DNA of 7,480 bases from JABJPM01 sp964596705 (GCA_964596705.1 CAZQVG010000027.1:1-7480), one strand, 5' to 3'; shown: positions 1 through 6,475, numbered from the stretch's first letter. Numbers and translations: made by a program. The notes: generated by a model not told the origin, from the sequence alone.

Positions 1-593
1 AATATTCTTTTCCTGTGATTAACTTTTATTTGAGCGATTTTAAATCCTTTCATTGCAAGAATTATATGTATGAACCTGTGCATTTCACCGTATAATTCAA
101 GTTCTTTTATGCATTCTTTTCTATATGCCCTTAATGTACATCCAGAATCTTTTAATTTATCGCCTAATATTAGTTTTCGTAGAAATCTTGCTCCTGAAGA
201 AATGAATCTTTTTGAAAGATTATCTTTTCTATTATGTCTCCACCCTGCAACTATATCATAACCTTCTTCTAATTTAGATATGAGCCTTGGAATATCTTTA
301 GGATCGTTTTGTAGGTCTCCATCTAGGGTTATGATTATCTCACCTTGAGATGATTTAAATCCTGCATCAAGAGCGGCGGTTTGTCCAAAATTTTTTCTGA
401 AATTTATTGTTTTTAGATTTGAGTCTTTTATACTTTTTAATATGTCTTCAGTTTTATCTGTCGAACCATCGTTGACAAAAATTATTTCGTAGGACTTATT
501 TAATTTTTCTAAAACATGTTTTAGTTCTCTGTATAGTGGAAAAATGTTTTTTTCTTCGTTATAAACAGGAATAATTATCGATAGTTCTACCAT
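1..593 (-). CDS. Family 2 glycosyltransferase, dolichol-phosphate sugar synthase type (C-terminus cut off by window edge)
   Basis: This gene probably transfers a sugar from a nucleotide donor to a dolichol-phosphate carrier on the cytoplasmic face of the membrane, supplying N-glycosylation. I translated 197 codons; there is no stop before the left edge. The start shows the GT-A nucleotide-binding pattern: SIIIPVYNEE (residues 5-14), VNDGSTDKT (40-48), RKNFGQTAALDAGF (66-79), and the metal-binding DGDLQNDP (91-98, DxD at 91-93). Further on come VAGWRHNRKD (115-124), SGCTLRAYR (150-158) and GEMHRFI (169-175), all usual in DPM1/ArnC/AglJ-like enzymes. The ATG overlaps the aglB stop by 7 bases (ATGGTAG), so the two genes are probably cotranscribed and translationally coupled. 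The missing C-terminus could carry membrane helices, as in the GtrB type, or none, as in the DPM1 type. The fold is certain; the exact sugar and acceptor cannot be read from the sequence. Confidence 0.92.
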   Translation of the reverse strand, partial: MVELSIIIPVYNEEKNIFPLYRELKHVLEKLNKSYEIIFVNDGSTDKTEDILKSIKDSNLKTINFRKNFGQTAALDAGFKSSQGEIIITLDGDLQNDPKDIPRLISKLEEGYDIVAGWRHNRKDNLSKRFISSGARFLRKLILGDKLKDSGCTLRAYRKECIKELELYGEMHRFIHIILAMKGFKIAQIKVNHRKRI

Positions 594-3133
594 TTTACTT
601 TCCAAGTGTAGATGTCAAAATTATTAATTCCTACTTCATGGTCAAAAAGTTCAAAGTGATTTAGGTTTTTGCCTTGATAAAAGAATAATTCTGTGAACAT
701 ACTGTTTAATAATTCTGGAGACATTAGGATAGATTGAGATTTTTCTGGGAAATAAGCAATTGCTATTTCAGAAGTTCCGTTTTCTGAAGTGTATGTTTGA
801 GTGTCATCACGATATTGTTTTATTAAGATTAGTCCATTATTGGTGTTTACATATGCTTTGTTTGAGGTTTGGTTAATTATAACTCCGTTTGAACAATAAA
901 CTGTTTGGTTTTGTGTTTGACAAGATCCTTGGTTTGAGTATGAAGGATATGGTGCAATCCAAGCATTTGCTTCTCTTTCAGATAAACCGTTTAGTTGTCT
1001 ATATGTTGATTGTGCTTTTTCTTGAGTATAGTCTAGCTTTTCTTGTAGTAATTGTATTGCTTTGTCTCTTGTATTGGATTTTGTTATCTGGTAAGCTAGT
1101 GCTCTCTCAAAACTCCAAGAACCAAAATGTGCCCAAACCCCAGATTTAGATACCATATCTTCGGAAGTTATAAAGTAGTCTTCTGGGGGGTTGCAAAATA
1201 CTTTTTCTAGAATTGCATCTGGGTTATTTGTGTATTGTGATAAAGTTGTTCTTGCTTGAGATTCTGTTTGAAGTAGTATTTTGTCTAAGATTTGTTTTGT
1301 TAGTAAAGGATCATTTGTTTCTTCTAAAAGTAGATTATAGGCATCATTGGCTCCACAGTCTAGCATACGTAAGATAGCGATTGCTTGATCTTCATTGTCT
1401 GTTAATAAAACTTTGCCGATCCAATGTGCTTGAGGTGTGTTTTGAGATGCACCATCGAAAGTTACTGGTCTATCTGCTATTGCTTTAAACCAATGGCCAA
1501 AATCCCACCAAGAATTTATTATCGCATTTTCTGGTGTTTCTTGTTTTATTTTTGTTAGTGCGTTGTACCAAGCATCGTTCATAGATGGAACTTCATTTTT
1601 TGCGGTTATGTGGGCAGATTTAATTGGTGAGATTAATAAGACTATTAAAACAAAAATAAATAATATCTTTAAGCTTGCTTTGTTTAATTGGAAATCTTTT
1701 GGTAGTTTGTTTGTCAAATAGTTATAAGATTTGCCTGCAAATATTCCGATTAATATAGAGTAGACTGGGACTACAAACATGGAGAATCTTAATCCTTTTG
1801 TTGCACTGTATAAAGTTCCGATTAGCCATATTGATAAGAAAATGCCGTATTTTATTTCATATTGTTTTTTGGATTTCTTAAAGAAAAATGTTAGGATTGC
1901 TATTATTGAGATGAATAATAGTATTGATCCACCTAATGTATTTATTACTCTGGATAAAGATGTATCTCCTAGTTCTGCTACTGTTGTGTAAACGTTTGGC
2001 CATAAATTTGCTTTTGCTGCTTCTTTGATGAAAATTATACTTATTGGGCCTCGTATAAAACCAATAAAGTTTCTAAATGATGTGAATAATGATACAAATA
2101 TTAATGAGGAGCCTAAATAAGGGATTAATGTGGCTAGTGCATTCTTGGTTTTTAGTTTTTTGTGGAACTGTTTTTTGTGTTTAAATAGTAGATATATCAT
2201 GTAAACAATGATTGCTCCTAAAATGAAATCAAAAATATACCACCATCCTGCCCAAGCAAAAGCAAATATTCCTGTGAATAATCCTGCTAAGCTAGCATAT
2301 ATGTGTTTTTTCTTTTTTTCTTTGTATCTTAGTGTAAATGCTTCTAAGAATAGCCAAGCAATAACTAATGGGAAGAATATGTTATAAACATCTGTGTCAG
2401 AGAAACCTGCCGGGGTTCTGCCAAGAAATACTGGACTAGTAGCAAGTAAAACCCCTGCTACGAATCCGCCGATATTTCCGGATACCTTTCTTGTTATGAA
2501 GAATGCAGGTATTATCGAGAGCATTGCGAAAATTAAAGGAATTGAGAACATAGATTTTAGTAAAGAAGTGTTACCAAAGAAAGAACTTATTTTGTAGAAT
2601 ATTACTGCAATGTAGGGGTGTAGGCTAGGCGAAGTAAATCTTCCGTTTGGTGCAAGCATGTGATTGTCAAAAGGTTTTCCATCCCTTAGCTCATCTCCAA
2701 CATGGCCATTTTCTAAAATGTTTTGGGCTTGTCTATAATAGTAGTAAGGGTCTATAGCTAGCAAATAAGTTTGTCCAGAATCGTCTTGAAAGTTTGTTTT
2801 TATTTGTTCAGATAAAGCATTTATTTGTTGTGAAATTTGGGCAGAGTTTTCTTTTAAATAGAGGTTTGTTTGTTGGGTTATAAGTTTGTTTAGTGAATTT
2901 TGATCTAGGTTAGGATATTGTTGTAAAATGTTGTTTGCAATTTGAGACTGTATGTTGTTTACTACTGTTTGTTCAGCCCAATCTTTTGTTATTGGCAGAT
3001 CATAAGTGTATGCTCTAAAATATCCTGCTAAGAAAATTGGAATTAATAGTAGTAAAATTAGTGTTAAATTGTATTTTTTCCAGAAAACTTTTATTTTTTT
3101 AAAATCATATTTTAATTCTAGTTCTTCTGCCAT
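587..3133 (-). CDS. aglB: Oligosaccharyltransferase AglB (STT3 family)
   Basis: AglB transfers a lipid-linked oligosaccharide to Asn in Asn-X-Ser/Thr of exported proteins on the outer face of the membrane. From the ATG at 3133 it has 848 residues, within the long archaeal range. All catalytic motifs are visible: the first-loop Asp in AIDPYYYYR (D128), DTD at 246-248, TVAE at 384-387, WWDFG at 542-546, and a candidate DK-type motif in SEDMVSKSGVW (657-667). About a dozen hydrophobic helices lie between residues 20 and 505, followed by a soluble extracellular domain. Residues about 50-122, between helix 1 and D128, form an unusually long Gln/Asn-rich, probably helical insertion. An in-frame ATG at 3142 would add MIL. 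I prefer 3133 because the best TATA box (3155-3164) is centred 27 bases upstream, although a weaker TTATAATAA-like box near 3169 would suit 3142. The gene leads an operon with the following glycosyltransferase and is divergent from the tRNA gene. It ends in TAG. Confidence 0.96.
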   Translation of the reverse strand: MAEELELKYDFKKIKVFWKKYNLTLILLLLIPIFLAGYFRAYTYDLPITKDWAEQTVVNNIQSQIANNILQQYPNLDQNSLNKLITQQTNLYLKENSAQISQQINALSEQIKTNFQDDSGQTYLLAIDPYYYYRQAQNILENGHVGDELRDGKPFDNHMLAPNGRFTSPSLHPYIAVIFYKISSFFGNTSLLKSMFSIPLIFAMLSIIPAFFITRKVSGNIGGFVAGVLLATSPVFLGRTPAGFSDTDVYNIFFPLVIAWLFLEAFTLRYKEKKKKHIYASLAGLFTGIFAFAWAGWWYIFDFILGAIIVYMIYLLFKHKKQFHKKLKTKNALATLIPYLGSSLIFVSLFTSFRNFIGFIRGPISIIFIKEAAKANLWPNVYTTVAELGDTSLSRVINTLGGSILLFISIIAILTFFFKKSKKQYEIKYGIFLSIWLIGTLYSATKGLRFSMFVVPVYSILIGIFAGKSYNYLTNKLPKDFQLNKASLKILFIFVLIVLLISPIKSAHITAKNEVPSMNDAWYNALTKIKQETPENAIINSWWDFGHWFKAIADRPVTFDGASQNTPQAHWIGKVLLTDNEDQAIAILRMLDCGANDAYNLLLEETNDPLLTKQILDKILLQTESQARTTLSQYTNNPDAILEKVFCNPPEDYFITSEDMVSKSGVWAHFGSWSFERALAYQITKSNTRDKAIQLLQEKLDYTQEKAQSTYRQLNGLSEREANAWIAPYPSYSNQGSCQTQNQTVYCSNGVIINQTSNKAYVNTNNGLILIKQYRDDTQTYTSENGTSEIAIAYFPEKSQSILMSPELLNSMFTELFFYQGKNLNHFELFDHEVGINNFDIYTWKVKW

Positions 3134-3154
3134 TAATATCATGAATTTGGGTAG

Positions 3155-3164
3155 ATTTATAAAT
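3155..3164 (-). promoter_or_regulatory. Palindromic TATA box for the aglB operon, possibly shared with the tRNA gene
   Basis: ATTTATAAAT is a perfect palindrome centred 27 bases before the aglB ATG at 3133, the spacing expected for a leaderless archaeal transcript. The same box is centred about 32 bases before the tRNA 5' end at 3192, so it could also serve the divergent tRNA gene. AT-rich alternatives for the tRNA lie at 3166-3173 (TTATTATA) and 3171-3180. No Shine-Dalgarno sequence precedes either aglB start. This is inferred from spacing and sequence only. Confidence 0.55.
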
Positions 3165-3191
3165 GTTATTATAATTTATATTGGAATATCT

Positions 3192-3317
3192 GCCGGGGTG
3201 GCGGAATTGGTAGACGCGCTGGTCTCGAACAAAACCTTTAGAAAAGCTTTTGATGGTAAAACTATTTCGTGAGAACCAGTGCCTTCGGGCTTGCAGGTTC
3301 GAATCCTGTCCCCGGCG
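3192..3317 (+). tRNA. tRNA-Ser (anticodon CGA), intron-containing
   Basis: This is a complete class II tRNA. The acceptor stem pairs GCCGGGG (3192-3198) with CCCCGGC (3310-3316). The D stem is GCG/CGC (3201-3203, 3215-3217). The anticodon stem is CTGGT (3219-3223) with ACCAG (3275-3279). The long variable arm is GCC-TTCG-GGC (3281-3290), and the T arm is GCAGG-TTCGAAT-CCTGT (3293-3309). Removing a 44-nt intron leaves the seven-base loop CTCGAAA and an 82-nt tRNA that reads UCG. The discriminator is G (3317), as in archaeal serine tRNAs, whereas leucine tRNAs have A. CCA is not encoded (CTT follows), so it must be added enzymatically. Shifting the splice sites would give CGA or UGA, both serine anticodons, so the Ser assignment is robust. 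The D arm strongly resembles that of bacterial tRNA-Leu. Confidence 0.93.
3230..3273 (+). other. tRNA intron at position 37/38 (bulge-helix-bulge type)
   Basis: The 44-nt intron lies at the usual archaeal position, one base 3' of the anticodon (A37 at 3229, base 38 at 3274). The junctions can fold as a bulge-helix-bulge. The outer helix is the anticodon stem and the 3-base bulge AGA lies on the 3' side. The central helix pairs CTCG (3224-3227) with CGTG (3268-3271), with one U-U mismatch. The 5' bulge is AAC, followed by an inner AAA/UUU helix. This is the substrate form of the archaeal splicing endonuclease. The exact cut sites are inferred and could shift by a base or more. Confidence 0.75.
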
Positions 3318-3321
3318 CTTA

Positions 3322-3326
3322 TTTTT
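3322..3326 (+). terminator. Oligo-T terminator after tRNA-Ser
   Basis: A run of five T residues begins five bases after the tRNA discriminator base. Archaeal RNA polymerase commonly stops at such oligo-T tracts, and no hairpin is needed. The tract also separates the tRNA transcript from the promoter of the next small gene. The call rests on position and composition only. Confidence 0.5.
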
Positions 3327-3335
3327 GAGTACTTA

Positions 3336-3350
3336 GAAAAGCTTAAATAT
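3336..3350 (+). promoter_or_regulatory. BRE and TATA box of the small membrane protein gene
   Basis: GAAAAG (3336-3341) followed by CTTAAATAT (3342-3350) matches the archaeal BRE-plus-TATA arrangement well. The TATA centre lies about 26 bases before the ATG at 3372, so transcription would start at or next to the start codon. This is the main evidence that the short gene downstream is real. Confidence 0.6.
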
Positions 3351-3371
3351 TGGGATATCTAAAGTATTTAT

Positions 3372-3482
3372 ATGGTAAATGGCCCTCTATTAGCTCCAGC
3401 TCAAAATGTAAGTGTATTTTTGTTCGCGATTGTTATGATTATATTGATTTATATCTTGTGGAAGTTTTTTAGCAGCAAATAA
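3372..3482 (+). CDS. Small single-pass membrane protein, 36 residues, function unknown
   Basis: I do not recognise this protein. It begins MVNGPLLAPAQNVS and then has one long hydrophobic helix (about residues 13-30, rich in Ile, Leu, Val and Phe). It ends WKFFSSK, with lysines at 31 and 36 that favour a C-terminus inside and N-terminus outside. An NVS sequon (N12) falls on the predicted outside but very close to the membrane. Support for expression comes from a good BRE/TATA element about 26 bases before the ATG, the same leaderless spacing as its neighbours. The TAA ends at 3482, immediately beside the convergent secD stop at 3483. It does not resemble Sec61-beta or SecE, which are longer and have cytoplasmic N-terminal regions. 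A helper of SecDF, in the way YajC accompanies bacterial SecDF, is conceivable but is only inference from position. It could still be a chance reading frame. Confidence 0.5.
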   Translation: MVNGPLLAPAQNVSVFLFAIVMIILIYILWKFFSSK

Positions 3483-5039
3483 TTATTCTTGAACTAGTGA
3501 TTCAACCATTGTAGCGAATGCAGGCCTAGTTATGAATACTCCGATTGTTACTCCAACTATTGTTACTATTGCGAATCCTCTTAGTAGTCCTGCTCCTGCC
3601 CAGAATAAGGGAAGCATTGCAGCAACTGTAGTTAGGTAAGCTGCCATGATTATGAAGAATGCTCTTTTTAATTTTTCTTTCCACCTATAGGAGAATTCAG
3701 TTTCCCTTGATAAAATCTCATCAATAATAACTATTTGATCATCTACTCCTGTACCAACTGCGGCAATTATACCTGCGATTGCTGCTAGGTCTAAGTTGTA
3801 TTTTGATATTGCTGCAAAACCAAGAATCATTAATATTTCAGAGAGCGAAGTTATGATCATTGGGATTGCGATTTTTGGAGATTTATATCTGGTAAATACT
3901 ATGAGGGAGACTGCTAGGATTGCTAATAGTCCAATTAGTATTGCATTTTTAATGAATGCTGATCCTAATGCAGGAGAAATTGTATCCATTTTTTCTATTT
4001 CGAGTTTAAATGGGAATGAACCAGTTAGTAATATTGTTTGTAGTTTGTTCATTTGGGCAAGAGCATCCTGTAATGCTTCTTGTTGTGTTTCTCCTGTACC
4101 TGGTCCTGAGATGACTATGTTTGTTGCTGGTACTCCTCTAAGGTCTGCACCAATATTTAGGCTGTCTACTTGAGTGCCATCTAAATAGAAGTCTAGCTTT
4201 TCTGATAGATATTGTTGGCCTGATGGATCCGTTATGATTTCTAAGTCTTTTGTAATGTTAGCTTGTCTATTAGCTGCTGTGTTACTTAATCTTATCTGAA
4301 ATTCAAACCTACAGTAATATGAACTGTCTGATTGCTGTTGGCAGGATCTTATTCCTGCGCAAGTACCATCATTTCTACAAACATATGTTATATCTTCCTC
4401 ACCACCTTTAAATACAGTTTGATTAGCAATTTTAGCTTCGAAAACTCCTTGAGATGCTATTAAATCTGCAACCTCTTGTTTTGTTGCTCCAGCTATTTCT
4501 ACTAGGATATACTTGTTTCCTAATAAATCATCTGATTTTCTTATTTCTATGTCAGAAAGACCGTAAGTGTTTAATCTGTATTCCATTACTTGGATTAGTT
4601 CATCTCTTTGATCATCCATTATTTGTTCTGTTGGTTTTAATAAAACTCTTGTTCCTCCTTCTAGTTCTAAACCTTTTCTTATGTTGTTAGAAGGAATATT
4701 TTGGACTGTTAATCCTAAGTCATCTGATTGTTTTATTAAAGTGTAAACTTGTTTATCTGTTTCTATTCTTATTGTTTCGTTATAATTAAACTGAGATATT
4801 ATTGAGGCATAATCTTCTAAATTATTTACTTGTTCTCCATTGATTCTAAGGATTTTTTCGTGGTTGGTTGGAGCTAAATCTGCAGGAGGATTTTGAATTC
4901 CTGCTAGATCTGCTTCTGAATTTTTTTCTACTGCTTTTATTATAACACCGTTTGTATTTGTTATTGGATGTATAACAGCTATCGCTACTAAAATGAAAAA
5001 TATTAATACCATTATCCTTGGTTTTTTAAGCATTTTCAT
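3483..5039 (-). CDS. secD: Protein-export membrane protein SecD with PDZ-like domain
   Basis: SecD works with SecF at the Sec translocon and is thought to use the ion gradient to help pull or release exported proteins outside. The protein has 518 residues. Helix 1 (about 8-25) is followed by a PDZ-like segment (about 30-103: GVIIKAVEKNSEADLAGI, then EKILRINGEQVNNLEDY, then ETIRIETDKQVYTL). Next comes the external P1 region with the SecD signature LELEGGTRVLL (124-134), a four-cysteine insertion (C221, C227, C233, C243), GVPATNIVISG (302-312) and SPALGS (355-360). Five more helices follow (about 365-505), with the conserved GTGVDDQIVIIDE (429-441; D433 and D434). The first codons overlap the end of secF by 14 bases, so the genes are cotranscribed and coupled. 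M3 at 5033 is an alternative start. No Shine-Dalgarno sequence is visible. The family is certain; the PDZ label rests on pattern recognition. Confidence 0.96.
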   Translation of the reverse strand: MKMLKKPRIMVLIFFILVAIAVIHPITNTNGVIIKAVEKNSEADLAGIQNPPADLAPTNHEKILRINGEQVNNLEDYASIISQFNYNETIRIETDKQVYTLIKQSDDLGLTVQNIPSNNIRKGLELEGGTRVLLKPTEQIMDDQRDELIQVMEYRLNTYGLSDIEIRKSDDLLGNKYILVEIAGATKQEVADLIASQGVFEAKIANQTVFKGGEEDITYVCRNDGTCAGIRSCQQQSDSSYYCRFEFQIRLSNTAANRQANITKDLEIITDPSGQQYLSEKLDFYLDGTQVDSLNIGADLRGVPATNIVISGPGTGETQQEALQDALAQMNKLQTILLTGSFPFKLEIEKMDTISPALGSAFIKNAILIGLLAILAVSLIVFTRYKSPKIAIPMIITSLSEILMILGFAAISKYNLDLAAIAGIIAAVGTGVDDQIVIIDEILSRETEFSYRWKEKLKRAFFIIMAAYLTTVAAMLPLFWAGAGLLRGFAIVTIVGVTIGVFITRPAFATMVESLVQE

Positions 5040-5892
5040 TTTTTTTCATATACCATATTAGTAATCCTGTATTCATTATCCATGTGGAAATTAGATCAAT
5101 TACCAATGCAATTAAAAGGATTGCGAACATTTGTTTTAAAACAATTGAATTTGTTATTAGGAAAGCAATTAATAAAGCTGCGATAGTTGTTAAGGTCATT
5201 GTTACTCCTGTTTTAAAAGCTTTAACTGTTCTTTCCCATAATGTTCCTTGTTTTCTTTTAATTACTTTAGTAGTCAACATGATGTCTGTATCAATTGAAT
5301 AACCGATTATCATCAAAAAGGCTGCGATTCCTGCAGAGGATAATTTCATTCCTAAAGCACTGATAATAGCTAATGTTGCAAATATGTCAAGAAATGCAGA
5401 TAAGATAACTGCAATTGAAGGAACTATTTTTTTGAATGTGATAAATACGACTAGTCCCATTAGTAAAAATGCAAATATTATTGCGTTGATCATTTCTTTG
5501 AAGAAAGATTGTCCTAGTCCTGTTCCAGTTTCTTGTAAGGATATGTCTGAATTAGGAAAATTTGTATTTATGAATTCTCGTAATTGCTCTGTTGTTATGT
5601 CTGAGGTTTCAATAATTAATCCATTGGCTTGTTTTGATCCTATTGTTGAAAGTTTTCTTATCACAAAATCTGCTTCTGGAAAATTATTTTTTAATTCATT
5701 ACTTAGTTCTTCTATAGTTATTTGTTGGTTTGTATATATTGTGGCAGAAACTCCTCCTTTTAAAGAAACATCTTTGTCTATGATGTATCCATGATTATAA
5801 TATTGTACTGACAATATTATAGTGCTTAATATAAATAATGCTAATGGAATGAATAATAATTTTTTATAGTTCTTCATATAAAAATTTTCCAT
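5026..5892 (-). CDS. secF: Protein-export membrane protein SecF
   Basis: SecF is the partner of SecD in the membrane complex that assists Sec-dependent export. The 288 residues give the usual archaeal layout. Helix 1 (about 11-30) is followed by an external domain opening with the family signature DVSLKGGVSATIY (41-53). Five helices then lie between about 134 and 281, including the conserved GYSIDTDIMLTTKVIKRK (197-214), whose D201 and D203 match the helix-4 acidic pair of archaeal SecF. I chose the ATG at 5892 over M6 (5877) because the TATA box at 5913-5921 is centred 25 bases upstream, fitting a leaderless transcript. Gene order secF-secD is common in archaea. The 3' end overlaps secD by 14 bases. 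No YidC-like or SecA-like gene is in view; archaea lack SecA. Confidence 0.96.
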   Translation of the reverse strand: MENFYMKNYKKLLFIPLALFILSTIILSVQYYNHGYIIDKDVSLKGGVSATIYTNQQITIEELSNELKNNFPEADFVIRKLSTIGSKQANGLIIETSDITTEQLREFINTNFPNSDISLQETGTGLGQSFFKEMINAIIFAFLLMGLVVFITFKKIVPSIAVILSAFLDIFATLAIISALGMKLSSAGIAAFLMIIGYSIDTDIMLTTKVIKRKQGTLWERTVKAFKTGVTMTLTTIAALLIAFLITNSIVLKQMFAILLIALVIDLISTWIMNTGLLIWYMKKNENA

Positions 5893-5912
5893 AGCAAATT
5901 AGATATTATAAA

Positions 5913-5921
5913 GTATTTAAA
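5913..5921 (-). promoter_or_regulatory. TATA box of the secF-secD operon
   Basis: Read on the minus strand this is TTTAAATAC, preceded by CCAAACATT as a possible BRE. It is centred 25 bases before the secF ATG at 5892, which points to leaderless initiation and supports the longer secF start. It faces away from the trm56 promoter in the same 79-base gap. Confidence 0.6.
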
Positions 5922-5940
5922 AATGTTTGGGAAAGGTAAG

Positions 5941-5948
5941 TTTTATTA
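5941..5948 (+). promoter_or_regulatory. Probable TATA box of trm56
   Basis: TTTTATTA is centred about 27 bases before the ATG at 5972, and the purine-rich GAAAGGTAAG lies just upstream where a BRE would be. It is a weaker match than the other boxes in this window but has the same spacing. It argues that the in-frame ATG at 5927, upstream of this box, is not the true start. Confidence 0.45.
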
Positions 5949-5971
5949 ATTCTGTTATTTTTTGGTTTTTC

Positions 5972-6466
5972 ATGATTGAGATTTTAAGGTTAGGGCATAG
6001 GATTTTAAGGGATAAACGGATTAGTACTCATGTCGCTTTAGTTGCAAGAGCTTTTGGAGCTTCTAAGATTTACTATACTGGGGATAAAGATAAAAGTTAT
6101 GAGGAAAGCGTAAGGAAGGTTTGTGAAGAGTTTGGAGGAGATTTTGAAATTGAGCATGTTGTTGGTTTTAAGAAGTTGTTTAAAGGAAAAACTGTTGTTC
6201 ATTTAACTATGTATGGGGAAGATTTTAGGGAGAAGGTTGATGAGTTAAAAGGAAAAGATTTATTGATTGTTGTTGGTGGTGAGAAAGTTCCTGGAGAGAT
6301 TTATGAGTTGGCTGATTATAATTTGGGTGTAACTAATCAACCTCATTCTGAAGTTGGGGCGTTAGCTGTTTTTTTGGATCATTTGAGTGATAGCGTATAT
6401 CCTGGTTTTGAGGATGGTAAAGTTAGAATAAAACCAAGTAAGCGAGGTAAAGAATTTTGGGGTTAA
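5972..6466 (+). CDS. trm56: tRNA (cytidine(56)-2'-O)-methyltransferase Trm56
   Basis: Trm56 uses S-adenosylmethionine to methylate the 2'-hydroxyl of C56 in the T loop of archaeal tRNAs, stabilising the elbow. It is a dimeric SPOUT (trefoil-knot) enzyme. The 164 residues begin MIEILRLGHR, exactly where family members start. Characteristic stretches are RLGHRILRDKRISTHVALVA (6-25) with RAFGA (26-30), VHLTMYG (76-82), the glycine loop VVGGEKVP (100-107), and the knot segment DYNLGVTNQPHSEVGALA (115-132). A longer in-frame start at 5927 would add 15 hydrophobic residues that the family lacks, and it lies upstream of the likely TATA box. The gene is divergent from secF and ends just inside the promoter region of the next gene. 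The tRNA-Ser in this window has C56 at base 3300 and is a predicted substrate. Confidence 0.96.
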   Translation: MIEILRLGHRILRDKRISTHVALVARAFGASKIYYTGDKDKSYEESVRKVCEEFGGDFEIEHVVGFKKLFKGKTVVHLTMYGEDFREKVDELKGKDLLIVVGGEKVPGEIYELADYNLGVTNQPHSEVGALAVFLDHLSDSVYPGFEDGKVRIKPSKRGKEFWG

Positions 6467-6467
6467 A

Positions 6468-6475
6468 TTTAAATA
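6468..6475 (+). promoter_or_regulatory. TATA box of the secreted protein gene
   Basis: TTTAAATA is centred about 26 bases before the ATG at 6498 and begins two bases after the trm56 stop codon, with GGGGTTAAA as a possible BRE. The spacing predicts a leaderless transcript. A five-T run at 6490-6494, just before the start codon, could end the trm56 transcript, but this is weak. Confidence 0.55.

Noticed and set aside
3006..3272. Plus-strand open frame ending in GVAELVDALVSN
   Set aside because: It is antisense to the aglB start and then translates the tRNA gene; the GVAELVDAL string is a familiar artefact of translated tRNA.
3192..3317. tRNA-Leu reading based on the D arm
   Set aside because: No plausible splice gives a Leu anticodon; all give CGA or UGA, and the discriminator base is G, not A.
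3238..3344. Attachment site or transposon end flanking the tRNA
   Set aside because: Only a 12-base AT-rich repeat is present, it does not duplicate the tRNA 3' end, and there is no integrase or transposase in the window.
3372..3482. Small protein as Sec61-beta or SecE
   Set aside because: It is too short, has almost no cytoplasmic N-terminal region, and shows none of the usual sequence pattern; topology signals suggest N-terminus outside.
3796..4173. 125-residue plus-strand open frame inside secD, and similar frames at 70-261, 889-1149, 1779-1991, 2394-2597, 4454-4690, 5084-5302 and 5384-5794
   Set aside because: All lie opposite well-supported genes, have no promoter element I could see, and encode low-complexity or unfamiliar sequence.
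5927..5971. Extra 15 codons at the front of trm56, starting at the upstream ATG
   Set aside because: The family starts at MIEILRLGHR, the extension is hydrophobic with no counterpart, and the likely TATA box lies downstream of that ATG.
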